64,000 bases of DNA from Apoderus coryli (Eukaryota; Arthropoda; Insecta; Coleoptera; Attelabidae). A model generated the notes under the pieces. The model searched no databases, was not told the origin of the DNA, and was given only the letters and a program-made list of their open reading frames with translations. The position numbers were made by a program, and so were the translations under genes. Numbering within the stretch: the stretch's first letter is position 1; each line of letters begins with the position of its first letter. Of the stretch, positions 12,386 to 25,100 are shown in pieces. The stretch is taken from the NCBI GenBank assembly GCA_911728435.2, contig OU452205.1:18532080-18596079 (forward strand). Reading direction: 5' to 3'.

Positions 12386-13448
12386 GTCATATACTATGCC
12401 TCTTGTATGTGACGGCACACATATTGTCAAATATAGTAAATCTTTTAACAGAATAATATCTACGTATATTTTTTATGTGGTAATTTAGCAGTAAAATTGT
12501 GACGTATAAATTTTTTTAATTCAAAAGGATCGCTCGAATTATTAAATAATTTGTCTTATGCGGCGGTGGCCTTCGGACTAGCTTTGAAACAGTGGAGGAA
12601 AAGGGGGGGGTCGATATACGATTACCTTTAATCCAACCTAATTAACGTTCTTTTGCCTGGCGCCACTTGCTTAATCTTACATAAATTGATTATTTACATA
12701 AACCTTAAAAAAAAATAATCAGGATCAAACAAACAGAATCTTGCGCACTGGCTCACACATCAGACCATCAATGCATCGATCAAAATTGGTAAAGAAATAT
12801 TCATAAATAAATCGTAATTTATAGAAGAAAATTATTAAATGTAATGTTCCACTTAGCTGGAAAATCCAGGGACAGTTCAGGAATTCGTCCGACTTCTGTA
12901 GGTGAAATACGTAAGTTAAAACCGCTCACATAGGTACACGGTTAGAACATGACTTCTGCTTCAATTCAACTCATGCATGTCAAACCATTCTCATTAACAC
13001 TCAATCTCAACCCGTACCAAAAACTCTTCTAGAAGGGTAACTTCAATTCTTAAATAAGGCGTGGCCTCAGCAACAATCTATTTACAGGACAATCGTTACA
13101 CCGCACAATCCAAACACAACTGCTATTGTGCAACGATTCTCAAGAGGTATTGAAGACTAGCCCCAGTCGTACAGCGAACCAAAATGGCGTCTGATCCTAC
13201 ATCAAGTAGTACGGATTGGTATAACAAACTCTACGGAAACTAATAAACTTCCAACATCAGCGCCGTAAAATCTCTTCAACACATTTACCAACGCAATCCG
13301 CGTAATTTGAAATTGTAATTATGATCCCATATACATAACGGGTAGAAAACGGCTTTTCTACTTTTCAACTACAATTTCTATCGCCAATGGCAGATGCACA
13401 CAGTAGGACTAATCTTCAACAACTAAATTCGTAAAAGTCTTAACTCAC
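12386..13448 (-). other. Intron 1 of the host gene (part outside LINE A)
   Basis: No element is recognised. Composition becomes more even than in the repeat-rich flanks from about 12560 onward. Bounded on the right by the exon 1 donor TTG|GTGAGT (13447-13448). Confidence 0.4.
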
Positions 13449-13490
13449 CAATAACGTGCGGTCTTCACTATTCTTACCGCCAAAAGTCAT
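13449..13490 (-). CDS. Host gene exon 1 (start codon exon)
   Basis: On the minus strand, ATG at 13490-13488 opens exactly 14 codons (MTFGGKNSEDRTLL), followed by a good donor GTGAGT, leaving phase 0. Exon 2 begins in phase 0, so the two join without a shift. The sequence upstream (13491 to about 14880) is the most G+C-balanced stretch of the region, consistent with a 5' untranslated region and promoter. A competing donor (GGCG|GTAAGA) lies inside the exon and would remove nine codons. The start is inferred from the ATG and phase only. Confidence 0.45.
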
Positions 13491-15270
13491 TTCTGCCCAA
13501 TAAAATCGCAACAAACAAACGGTAAATTGACGCAGCCAAACAAACTGTCACTCAACACAGCCCGCGAGTAGGTAGAAGTACATCTCCACAGTAATTACAC
13601 TGCGCTGTCAAATCGAAATAGCCATCACATGCACGGCATAAACAGCAACAAGCAGAGCCACCGAAGCATAATGTCCACTGCGAGAACAGACTGCAGTACG
13701 AACACCAATAAATAGCAACAGTGAACTACCTCCTGTAAAAGGAACGGACATTCGAACAAGTGATATGAAATACTCAAGTTGTTATATGAAATATTCAAGG
13801 TGACAGAAATCAGCTGTCTGTCGTAAATTAGTTCAAATAAGTCAAAGTGAAAATATACAACCTACACGTCACGGTAAACAATAATAACGCCGAAATTAGG
13901 ACTTCACGAATTCTACCACTCAATATTAGCAAACGAAAACTAAACACTGAATATATTTGTCTAAATCGGGTAAGAAAACAGCAACACTAACTACAGTGCC
14001 ACCGTTTTGTGTCATAGCCGGGAGTTAAATAACATATAGGTAACTTATACAATTGTGTGGTTTTTAGGAACATAGTACTGGGATCCAACACGAAGAGAAA
14101 CCCAGCATAATTATAGCATATGCCAAACTGAAACCTTAACCTAACATAAAGTTTCATTACAACGATACCACCGCCGTCGTATGCTCCCAGAACGGAGATG
14201 TATGATTCGGAGCTTCCCCAAGAGTGCTGAACTCGACTTCCAGCCACTCAGAGGCCTATAACCAGGTAACAGTCTTGTATAAGAGGATGTAAAAAGACAG
14301 GTATGCGTTGCGCGACCCGGGTTCAGCAGCGGGAGGCCTCGTTCACATACCCTCCAGTTATAGTGCCCCAGGAAGACCTTCACAGGGACATCCCCAATCC
14401 GAAACCACACATTTCCCCACGGTAGCACCGTTCCAACGAACAAGAGAACTGAAAAATAATGAAACCAAAACGCACGACACAAGATAGGAAAGAAAACGAA
14501 GATATGGAGCCTCTAGTCGCTTGTTCCGAAACAAAAACAAGTAGCGGTTGTTCCTGCGAATGATACTGCCACAGATCTCCTTGCCAACGATTCAGCGGAG
14601 CTCAGGTGAATCGCAGTAGCAGCACCCAGCGTCATCGTCCGGTCCAATAAACTGGAACCACTCCCTCAACGACTCGCCAAGCACTGCCCCCCGTCAACCA
14701 CCCTTCCGAAGAATCTCGCCATTCAAAGCAGCTGTCAAAGACCCCGTGGCACCCATCCAGTCGCAAGCCGTTCAAAATGGGAGAATGAACAAGGCTACCA
14801 ACTAAACAAAACTAAACAAAACGAACTAAAACGGAAGTATAACAACAAACACAAAAAAAGGGTAAGTCATAATGACTTAAAATGCATAACGCCTACCAAG
14901 ATGTTCAGATAGTCAATTTTTAACGTTAGTAACATTGTTACAGATCCGATGTTAGGCTGTAACTACTGGTAACATCATTCCTAGATAAGATACCATTCAA
15001 AAGCTCCCACCCGGTATAGAATTCAACATTAAATCCGCATGAACTCTATCAAATACCCAAAAACAATACAGAGAATAGCCTAGGACACATTCAGCTGGTA
15101 AGTACCTAAATTTATTTACAATATCAACATTTTAACTTTCTAAAGAAACTTGGCATGTTTCAGGAACACAGAACCAGGATATGGGGCGGAAATAATAGGG
15201 CTACAGTGACACCTAGCATGAAATAAAGTATGATGATGGTCTGTACACTAGACGAATAAACATGATACAA
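13491..15270. other. G+C-balanced region upstream of the host gene (possible 5' UTR/promoter)
   Basis: Compared with the roughly 70% A+T surroundings, 13491-14880 is richer in G+C and has CpG runs, for example around 14300-14750. Overlapping minus-strand frames near 13987-14540 have no family signature and are probably chance. It could hold the transcription start and non-coding exon(s) of the minus-strand gene. I cannot place a TATA box or start site for it. Confidence 0.35.
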
Positions 15271-15277
15271 GAATAAG

Positions 15278-15333
15278 TATAAAAAGGTGTTTTATTAAGG
15301 CAAAACAGAACATAGGAAAATATGTCTAAAGGT
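15278..15333 (+). promoter_or_regulatory. TATA-like box followed by an ATG and a splice donor
   Basis: TATAAAAAGG at 15278-15287 lies about 35 bases before ATG 15322-15324, which is followed by TCT AAA G|GTAAGT (donor 15332). The spacing would suit a plus-strand first exon with a very short coding part. No downstream partner exon is recognised, so this may be coincidence or a relic. Confidence 0.2.
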
Positions 15334-15874
15334 AAGTATTCAACTCGGTGGAAATAGAGTGGTTCTAGTTTGAATTATCACACGAATTAGCTGTTTTGAA
15401 TAGGGTTTAGTGAATTCTTGTATCCACCCGAATTTTACCGTTACAAAATTAATTTATTATGGTAGATGAAATGTGTATGTTAGGTTCTCACGTTACGGTT
15501 ACTAATTTACGGATACATTAGAATATTTGTTTTCCTGAGAACCACTACTTTTTTTATAATTATTTTCTCCAAAACTATTCAAAATTGGTATAGGCAATAC
15601 CAGGTTTATTTATTTTTTTGGACTGTCAAAATGTACTGTAAAATAGCCTTTATTTTACAAACATTAAAAAAACTTAACTCTAAAGCTATTGCTAATCACC
15701 AAAAGTGAAATGGACTATTAGGTCCTAGCTCCATATCCACGTATAGTTGTTTTCACAAAAATGATTTTGGCTTATCAGCTCTAATAAACTACCTGGTTTA
15801 ATCCTATTGTATAGAAAATCAGCAGGTAAAAAATGCAAATGTGCTACAGGTCTGTATTAATATATAAATGTTTT
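15334..15874. other. Unannotated AT-rich sequence
   Basis: No gene or repeat recognised up to the target-site duplication of LINE B. Confidence 0.4.
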
Positions 15875-15889
15875 AAAATTATTGCCACC

Positions 15890-17320
15890 CCAGAAGTTCG
15901 TCCAATGGTTTACCACAGGGAAGCATCTTGAGTCCGATCCTTTACATTATAGACTCATCAGATATAGGCACAATTGCACGAAACACTTCAACTAAAATCA
16001 AAATGTTCGCTGATGACATATGTATATTGCACCAAGCCAACAATATTGAATATTCTAATAGACAACTTTCACAAGCAATATTGAATATGGAACAGTGGTG
16101 TTCAACAAATGGTTTAAATATATCTGCACAAAAATCAATGGTGTGTACATTTACAAGAAAAAAATTCTGTCCGCCGCCAACAATAAAACTAGGAAATCTT
16201 ATCGTACCGTATCGATCATCAGTGAAGACATTAGGTCTCACAATAGATCAAAAACTTCTCTGGAAAGAGCACGTTCACAAAATATGTGGCATCGCAGAAA
16301 ATGGAATTAACGTTATACGAGCTTTTAGCAATCATCGATGGGGATCTGATCCAAACCTGATCCTTTTATTCTACGAGTATAAAGCACTGATACGTTCAAA
16401 GCTCGATTATGGACGTATTTTTTATGGTTCAGCTAGTAAGGTCCATTTAGAAAAAATTGAACGAATAAAAAATAAGTGCTTACGCCTCGCAATAGGATAT
16501 CTACAAAGCACTCCTATAAATGTTATGGAAAATGAATGCTGTGAACCTCCGCTTCACTTACGTAGACAGATGCTAAGTGATAAACTTTTGATAAAACTTT
16601 ACGCAAAAAATAGTGAAGTATACAGTCATTAACTATTCATACATTGACGCACAAATTCTGGAGTCAGAAGCGATCGCCTTTGCTCTCGGAGAGCTACAAT
16701 TGGCTAGCCAGCTATACAAATAAAATACAACAATACGAATCACTGCCAATTTATCAAAGGGAATACGAAATATTCAAAAACACTCCAAAAATTACAATCC
16801 AAACTAACTCCATGGACTCCAATAGTGAATATCGCAGTATCTGGACTCATTTGAAGGCTACTTGAAGAAATTATGAATATTTATATACAGATGGATCGAT
16901 TATGGATGGAAAAACGGGTTTTGCGGTATATCATCAGAATAGAAATTTGGAGAAGAAATTCAAACTCCCATCTAATGCATCAATCTTCACAGCAGAACTT
17001 GTAGCAGTAAGAGAAGCGATTAGGTACTGTATTGTATTTGAACATAATAATAAATTTGTTATTTTCTCGGACAGTCGTTCAGCAGTAGAAGCTATAAAGA
17101 ATGCTACCCAATTAAATGTTTCAAATTATATTATTTTAGACATCCTGGAATTATATAATAAACTGTTGAACAATAACAAAATCTTAGAAATTGCTTGGAT
17201 TAAATCACATGCTGGTATAAGTGGCAACGAAAAAGCTGACATACTGGCCAAAGAAGCAACAAAAACAGGACAAATTATTATAAACTTTAAATTACCAACA
17301 ACTGACTTATACCTTTAGCC
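15890..17320 (+). pseudogene. LINE B reverse transcriptase and RNase H pseudogene (5' part)
   Basis: RT motifs: NGLPQGSILSPILY (from about 15900) and FADD (about 16005), then an IERIKNKCLRLAIG region. A frameshift lies near 16630 and an in-frame TGA near 16870. RNase H follows with its four acidic positions visible: YTDGS (about 16885), TAEL (about 16991), FSDSRSA (about 17070) and GNEKAD (about 17222), preceded by the SHAGISGN motif. A further frameshift lies after DLYL (17318), before the break caused by LINE C. Confidence 0.87.
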
Positions 17321-17394
17321 AAAAAGAAATTAAAAGTTGGCAACAGTGATACTCGCAGTCACAGACTGGTCAGAAATTCAAAGTTCTAGAATCA

Positions 17395-19227
17395 TCTAGA
17401 CAGTATTATGTTGACATTAGAAATTTTTTAAAGCAGGCCATTAAAGCAGAAAAAAAGGCTTATGTTCGCGAAACAATCAAAGCTTGTAAATCTAACTCTA
17501 AAGCTATGTGGAAAAATTTTTCTCGTTGGGGTGTTTGTAGTAATCAAAACTCAAATGATTTACCGGATGAGTTTCAGGACCCGGATCAAATTAACAACTA
17601 TTTTTTAAATGTTGTCGGTCAGTCACAGGCGAGTGATGAAGTTTTAAATTTTTTTAATAATAATCAATTTCGGAACGGCTTGGCTTCTCAGATTAAGGAG
17701 ATCGACTGTCAGGATATTATGAAATGTGTTAGCAGAATTAAATCTGAGTGTTATGGTGTTGATGGTATTAACATAAAAATGATACGCTTAGTTATACCAC
17801 ATTGTGCGGATATAATTTGCAATATTTTCAATGACTCTGTCAGTTCGGGGACATTTCCTAATGTTTGGAAGATGGCGGATGTGATTCCACTACCTAAAGT
17901 TCGGTCTCCTGTAACTTGTAATGATTTGCGACCAATTAGCATACTTCCCGCAATGTCGAAGATATTTGAGCGAATAATTGGTGGTCAAGTTTTAAACTAT
18001 ATACGTGAGAATAGCATTTTGCCGTCTATTCAATCAGGCTTTCGGGAGAAGCACAGCACAACCACCGCGCTTCTGAGCGTCATGAGTGACCTTGCTACCG
18101 CCATGGACAGATCCATGTTAACGATACTTGTTCTGCTGGATCAAAGTAAAGCTTTCGATCGTGTTAATTTTGAATTATTGCTTGCCAAGCTTAAATACCT
18201 TGGATTTGATGGTGTGTCGTTGACATGGTTCAGAAGTTATCTGTGTGGTCGAAGACAGCGGGTGAAATTGCATGGCAAATGTTCAGATTTTTTGGTGACC
18301 AATAGTGGTGTTCCCCAAGGGAGTATTCTTGGACCATTGTTGTTTTCTGTTTATGTATTTGACATTGTGGGATCATTCCAGCTCTCTACCATACACCTCT
18401 ATGCGGACGATATCCAGGTATATTTGTCTTTTCCCCTAGCCAGTGCTGAGACTGCAATTGATGTAATAAATGGAGAGCTGTCTCAGTTTTCTTGTTGGTG
18501 TGTTAGCAATGGTTTGCTCCTGAACTCTAGGAAGACGGTGGCAATGTGCATTGGCAACGAGCGCCACGGTAGTTTTGTTACTCAAGAGTTTAATGTTAAG
18601 ATTAACAATGATGTTATCCCCTGGATGCATAAAGCTCGAGATCTAGGAGTAATCGTGGATTCTGAGCTAAATTTTAACGAGCATTGTGGCAATGTATGCA
18701 GGAATTCACTTTTTAAATTGCGTTCGATATACCATCTTAAACACCTGGTTGATGAGCCTACTAAACTTAAATTGGTTAAAGATCTTATTTATCCGCATTT
18801 GGATTATTGTTTTCCGGTATATTTTTATTTTTTGTTTCATTATAATAAAATGAAGTTGCAGAGAGTGCAGAATTCTTGTATAAGGTTTGTTTGCACGGTT
18901 CCTTTTGCTGCACATGTCACTCCTTTTTTTGAGAGATTGGGTGAGCCAAAGTTGGATGTGAGATATGAGTATTTATAAACTTCATTGCTACATAAGATAT
19001 ACCATGCTCGTGACCCTCAATATTTGTATAAGTTGTTGTGGAGACGTTCTAATGTTCATGATGTTAATGTACGTATTGATTCCTTTACTATCCCTAAGCA
19101 TATGACAGCAAAATTTGAGGGCAGTTTCTCGTATATGGCCTCACTACTGCTAAATAAATGTGTTGATATAATTGATTTGCCATTGGAATTATTTCAGCGA
19201 CAATTGAAGCTCAGAATTTATTCATAG
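17395..19227 (+). pseudogene. LINE C reverse transcriptase (one in-frame stop)
   Basis: Open from about 17395 to the TAA at 18976. RT motifs in order: NDLRPISILPAMSKIFERI (about 17920), QSGFREKHSTTTALLSVM, LDQSKAFDRVNFELLL (about 18136), GVPQGSILGPLLFSVY, LYADD (about 18400), and a GLLLNSRKT region. After the stop the C-terminal region continues in frame (YLYKLLWRRSNVHDVNVR, 18985-19227). Endonuclease and ORF1 are missing through 5' truncation. Apart from one stop it is well preserved, so it is fairly recent. Confidence 0.88.
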
Positions 19228-19440
19228 TGTGATTAACTTTTTACATTAATTTATAATGAAAATTTGTTTATTCTAGTTTTAAGGGTTTTTGTTTTGTACA
19301 TTCTTTCTTTATTTGTATATACTTTTTTAAGGAAGAGTGGAAGAGTGGCATTGGCCAAATCTCTATCCTTTTTGTGCAATTGTATATATTCTACATTTTC
19401 ACAATAAATCATTATTATTATTATTATTATTATTTATTAT
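17395..19440 (+). mobile_element. LINE C: 5'-truncated LINE nested in LINE B
   Basis: Starts abruptly upstream of RT and ends in an (ATT)n tail at about 19410-19440. LINE B coding sequence (the tryptophan and Arg-Leu-Arg region of its C-terminus) resumes directly after. The left boundary is uncertain by about 20 bases, because the reading frame runs on across it. No convincing long target duplication was found. It must be younger than LINE B. Confidence 0.82.
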
Positions 19441-19691
19441 GTATTCGGACAAAACCTTGGTTTTATAATAATCAAAACAGAACGTTAATTAGGACCATAT
19501 GTCGGCTTCGAAGTAGCCATGCTCTACATCCAGCATATAAATATCGAATAGGATTGCAGCAATCAGAAAATTGTGAATGTGGAGAGATTGGTAGTATGGA
19601 ACATGTAATATTCGAGTGTATTGATAAACAATGTGATATCAATGTATTATATATATTGTACAGGCGGGAGTTGCGCTCCCCACAAATGTAA
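19441..19691 (+). pseudogene. LINE B C-terminal Cys/His domain, separated part
   Basis: Continues LINE B after the insertion. It reads PWFYNNQNRTLIRTICRLRS, then a C-x-C-x8-H-x4-C arrangement (CECGEIGSMEHVIFEC), the zinc-binding-like C-terminal signature of I-type LINE pol proteins. A-rich sequence follows to the tail at about 20059. Confidence 0.8.
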
Positions 19692-20070
19692 TGCAAATGT
19701 TGAAATGCAACAAACTTTATGTACACATCTATCATTTTTTTGTAAATAGTCAAACAAAAATTTGAAAAAAAAAATGATAGTGAACAGAAAATCAAATTAT
19801 TAAAAAAAAAAAAAATAATAAAAAAAAAAACAAAAATCTATCCAACAATAATTATTATACAAAAAAAAAAGATAAAATTTGAATGCTAATTTTGATAAAA
19901 TTGAAACTAACATTATCTTATTTCATATATTCTAGGTAAGTTGCAATTGCATATAAAAGAAAAATGTAACAAGACCGATCGTCGGTGTGTTCATGTTAGC
20001 GAGATAAGTAACTCCTAAATTGGAGCCAGTGCCATTAACAAAAAAAAAAAAAAGAAAAAAAAATTATTGC

Positions 20071-21749
20071 AAGCAGTAACACAATGAACACTTCCACCTG
20101 GCCGAGGGACAAAATTACCTGCTTTCAGAAATTATAATAAATATACAATCCGGTCCTTTTACATTTATGGTAGGCATTATTGAGTCTTATGATGGGCGAT
20201 ATCGGAATACAACTTAGTCAAAACCATTTATCCTGAATTCCACTATAACTGTTACATTAAATTAAATCGCCTACCAAGAGTCAATTCTTTAAAAGTAAAC
20301 GTTCATCATTTTAAACAAATCATTAAGTACTGCATCGTTAATTTCAGTGGTCAATACAAAACTTAAATTAGATTTTATGTTTTTGCTTTAACAGTGTATC
20401 TAAATTAAAATTATTTAATTGATACAGAAACTTATTTTGAGTTTCTATTGCCACTTTGCAAGAGTATGTTCATTACACTTTAAGCTTTATAGTCCAATGA
20501 GTTCCAGAAATTAGGAACTTTAATTAGAGACCATTAGAAAAATAAGTCGTGCCCAAATCGGCCAAATTTCTCCATTAAAAATGAATTGTATTGTAACGAA
20601 GCAAACAATTACTTTTAGGGAAATCTGTGTGCTGCTTCTCGGTCCCGCCTGCTTTATTTTTAATTCTAGTGCATAATATCCGAACATGATATTTTTTATA
20701 TTTTTTTCTTGTTTCAGGAACATACCTTGTGTAGTTTCAAGAACTTTGAATAGGCCCCTCAGGATGATTCACCCTGTATCAGACTAGTATGCATTTCCCA
20801 TTGTAGTTTCATTACATATATTTCATCTTTAATGTAGAATATTTATATTTTTAAATATAATCAATTAAATTGAATGTTTAAAACAAAGACTCGCAAAATT
20901 GTACTCTTCCATCATTCGCTTATGCACGCTATACATAATATTTAAAGAATCGGTACTATGTTTTGCTACACGTTAATGGCATAAAATCAAATTTAATGGT
21001 TGCCTTTTATGTAACATTAATGATCGTCGTAAGAAGTTATAGTCAATGTAACGGGAGCGTTTAGGTTTGGTTCTGGAGGGTAACTGATGACAGCAGGTGT
21101 GCTATTGCTCGCAGCATGCAACGCGTACGCAACTTAGCGAACGGGAATTAAATTAAATTTTATATATAAAAGTTGACGACGTGTGGGAGCTTTTGAATAT
21201 TACGTGAAGTATAATACCAATATTATAAAACGTTTTATCACATTCCCTCAGTACACTAATGCGTTCACCATGGTAAATGGTAAATATCAGAATGGATTTA
21301 CGATATTGAATTAGAAGTAGAAGCCTATATTTAAATGTTTATATTTTTTTATTTTTAAGGGTATTGCGATTTAGATAAATATATCTATGTTGAAAGTTAA
21401 TAGGTACTAACAGCAATACTTTTTTCTTATAACTATGTTTGACTCTTGATTGTAGATGGTGTCACCGTAGTCCAATTTACGTTTCTAAAACGTCAAAACT
21501 TTTTGCTGTACATATCTTTTGTGTAAGCAAAAAAATACATTTTTCCCGTATCTCGTAAATTATTTTAGAATTCTAGTATGTATTTTTATTTAAAATTATC
21601 ATTACTAATTATTATTCGTTCAAATGTGAGTTCAAAAATGTTTGGCAATATAGATGTTTAACATGAATTAAACTAAAGGTGTCTAATTCCAACTTCTCTA
21701 ATACTTTTCAGCCCCATTAACAAATATTAAACGTGATAGCTCTTAGTCA
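20071..21749. other. Unannotated sequence
   Basis: No gene, RNA or repeat end recognised. Short frames (for example near 20520-20723) lack family signatures. Confidence 0.4.
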
Positions 21750-22045
21750 CTCTAATCCTCAACCAAAATGAGTTCCAGGCCGTGTAGATCTCATTCGAAG
21801 CCAAACAAGTGTAGAATATGTCATGTGTTTTTACATACAGTTAAATATTTAGGTCAAATCGTGGGTTACTTTTAGTGAGGCTCCTTTGAAGGGAAACTGT
21901 TTTAAAATAGGTCCCCAATCGTCAAATTCTTCGTAAAACTCGTAAACTCATTAGAAAAGAAAAGCACACACGTGCTTTTATCGAAATCTACTCGCCTAAA
22001 CAACATTCCGAGGTCCAACATAATATGCTCTGGTGTCAGACATTT
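21750..22045 (+). repeat. Dispersed repeat X (inverted partner at 46178-46440)
   Basis: Shares long matching stretches, for example CCAGGCCGTGTAGATCTC and CTCGCCTAAACAAC, with the reverse complement of 46178-46440. It lies just left of Rep-A copy 2, while its partner lies just right of Rep-A copy 3. No coding content. Confidence 0.7.
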
Positions 22046-22102
22046 TTGAAAATTTCACAACAAACATATTCCAGCACATTTTCCTCAATAAATCAACACA
22101 TT

Positions 22103-25100
22103 ACACAGAAAAAAAAAACTTGGTTTATCCAAATAAAAAATATTATTTAGAGGTGAATTTGCTAGTTTTCGCAAAATTTTTGTTAAAGTAGTAAATGTAG
22201 TTATCAAGTATGAGTAGCTGCTACATTATCTAAAAACGACAATTTTTCCTGCTAAGCTCATATCTTCTCATCTAAACGAAACTTGTATGTGCATTAGTTA
22301 AATAAGATTTCAAATTGTGAACCTATATAAAATTTTATTTGCGCTAAATGAGTTCGGTATTCTGATTGAATTAGGTATTGTACACCTACAGATTTCCATA
22401 CGTACCCACTTAGGTGCAGCTATTATTATTAAGAAAATACTTAATGAGGTAATTAGGTAGGTACCTAACTATTCTCAAAAATCGTTTTATGAAACCCAAA
22501 ACTAAATTAGTTCTAATAGGAACATATACCTACCTACCTACCTACCTACCTATAAATTTTATTTATCTGCTTTAGTATATTAATGTACCTAGGTATGTGC
22601 CACTATAATATTTAAGTATAAATAAGATTTTACCAACTAAGTACATAGCTAAAATAGGCACTGATTTAATTAAATCTGTGTAATAGTTATTTTACCTAAT
22701 ACTTTTCATTTACGAAATTTCTATCCTCAAAAACATCGAATTATTTTATTTTATCTGGTAGAGATAGGAACCTATAGTTGTCTACATAAGTCGTCATTCT
22801 ATTTCAGCCAACGGTTATTCCCCGTTCTACCTAATGTGTTTGTCCCCGCTGCTAGTCCACGTACCTAAAACCCTTTGTAGAAGCGGGTGCCGACAATTTC
22901 ATCTTCTATGTATGTACCAACTTGTACCTAGTGCGTCTCGCTTGGTTCAGAGGGGGGGGGGGGGTTCATTTTGGTATTTTTTTATTAGAGTCTTGGCGTC
23001 GCTCTAACTAGGATCTAGTTATTTTGTGTTCTAATCTGAAGATATTTTAATTTAATATATTAAATTTTGATATATTGATAGTAAGTATATACCTAGATAT
23101 TGATATCCCAATTTCTACAAGTGGTGAGGATGGACTATGCAGATACAATAACAGATATGTATTATATCAATGTGCATCCAACATAATTAAGTGTAGTGAT
23201 TAGTTTGCTGTGTTGAGTTTTGTTAAATATTCATATAGTATTAATATCTATGGAGGAAACAAAAGAGCTGGAATCTGGGGGAGCTCGTTGATACTTTTCT
23301 CGGTAAGTAAATTATAATAATTATTATTTAATTATTTATTTTTATAATTTTACGACCAATGCAAACAATCTTATTTCATGTCAATATCAGATATAATCTT
23401 TGGCAATAGATACCTATCTAGATACGTATTATTTAGTAGGTACTTAATCCTAATTTAAAATACTTTTTTTAATTTAATCAATCTTAATATGGTATTCCTC
23501 CATTTACAGCAACTAAACAATAGTTTAGATGGATTCACGATAATATATTTAATTTGCCAGGGACGGATTAATTTTTAGCAAATTAATGCAGTTTTTCAAA
23601 AGAAGTTACATAAATATTTTAGCTAGGTATGACTTTTTTCTTTCTTTTGTAAAGGTAGGTAGGTATGTATTGATTTGTTTACCATTTTACCAATGTCTGT
23701 GAGTTAGGATTTGTGGATTGGAATTGTCTTATCATTCCTCGTACGTACCGGTAGAATCTGTTATTTTACTTAGTTTCCTCATAAGGAATCTAAAGTTTCT
23801 TTGATAATTTTTTTTTGTTTCAGCGTCATTGTTTTTCGGAAAAACTAGATTTTTTTTAAAATAACCAATACATTTTAGGTTTATTTGTCCCCAAATTAGA
23901 TAACTACCTAGTACCTAGTTAGTAAATCTTGAAATGTATAATATTTATAGTAGAAAATGAATTAGGTATAAACTATATTTTACAAGGCCGTATTTTTTTT
24001 AAGAAAATGCAATTTTTCTGCGATTTTAGTTTTTATTGATTTCTGACATTATTTTTACAGATATAAAAAACTTAAAAGCTCTCATTGTTACTTTTTTATG
24101 AGAAAAATATAGCATTTACAAATTTTCATTACGACGTTTCGTTTTTGAAAAACCATCAACTTCGATTTTTTAAATACGGCCCTGGATTTTTTATTGTTAA
24201 ATTTAAAGCCATTTTCAAAACAAAAATAGATGTAACGGAATGGTTTCAACAAGCTTTCAGTATTTTTAGCTGTTATTTAAACTCCAAGAAAAATCGCTTT
24301 AGTTTGGCACTTATTTTGCGTAAAAGATTCATCTGAGAAAGGCGTTTTTTTAATAATTTCAAAAAGCAAAAAAATTTTAACTAAATTTAAAAAACTGCGT
24401 ACAGAATAAAATGTGCTGACAGAAATAAATTGGCAAATAATAAATAATTTTGATTAACGTCGAAAGAATTTCTTTGCAAAAATTACTAATTAGGTATATA
24501 CTCTGCATTCAGTCAGTTAAATCCCAAACTATGGCGATTTTTCTTGAATAAGTTTAAATAACAACTAAAAATACTGAAAACTTGTTTAAACCACCTATTT
24601 TTGAATTGAAAATGGCTTTAAATTTAACAATAGAAAATCAAGGGCCGTATTTAAAAAATCGAAGTTGACGGTTTTTCGAAAACGAAACGTCGAGTCTCCT
24701 CAAAAAGTAACAATGAGAAAGTGCTTTTCATTTTTTTTATACATCTGTAAAGATAATGTCTGAAATCAATAAAAACTAATATCGCAAAAAATTGATTTTT
24801 AAGAAATTCTCGAAAACTGCTAAATTTACTTTACTTTTGAAAACACCATTTAAAAGGTGTTTAAATTGTACAACTTTTCTCTAAGTTAACCGACATTGTC
24901 ACTCCGACAGTTTCCAAGATCAACCAACCCTAGTTGTTTATGTGCTGAGCAATATTCTCAGGAATTCCGGCAAAGGATTCAGCCGCATTATACCTACCCA
25001 CTTTAACATGTGTAGATTGAAGTTTGACTATATATACCTAGCTTCTATTATACCTAACACAAGATTTTCAGTGGGCTTAAGTTTATTTTAAAAAAATAAA

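Larger units (their letters stand above)
15875..20070 (+). mobile_element. LINE B: 5'-truncated RNase H-bearing LINE with target duplication
   Basis: The 11-base AAAATTATTGC occurs at 15875-15885 just before the truncated start, and again at 20060-20070 after an A-rich tail, marking the insertion. The body starts inside RT (GLPQGSILSP), includes RNase H and ends with a Cys/His-rich C-terminus. These features are typical of the I/R1-type LINE group. LINE C interrupts it at about 17395-19440. Several stops and frameshifts show it is dead. Confidence 0.85.

Noticed and set aside
13980..14030. Errantivirus-type LTR start (AGTTAAATAAC) near 14020
   Set aside because: No second LTR, primer site or gag/pol sequence accompanies it.
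13987..14540. Overlapping minus-strand frames of 60-113 codons
   Set aside because: No family resemblance, mutually overlapping, and explained by the higher G+C of this stretch, which lowers stop-codon frequency.
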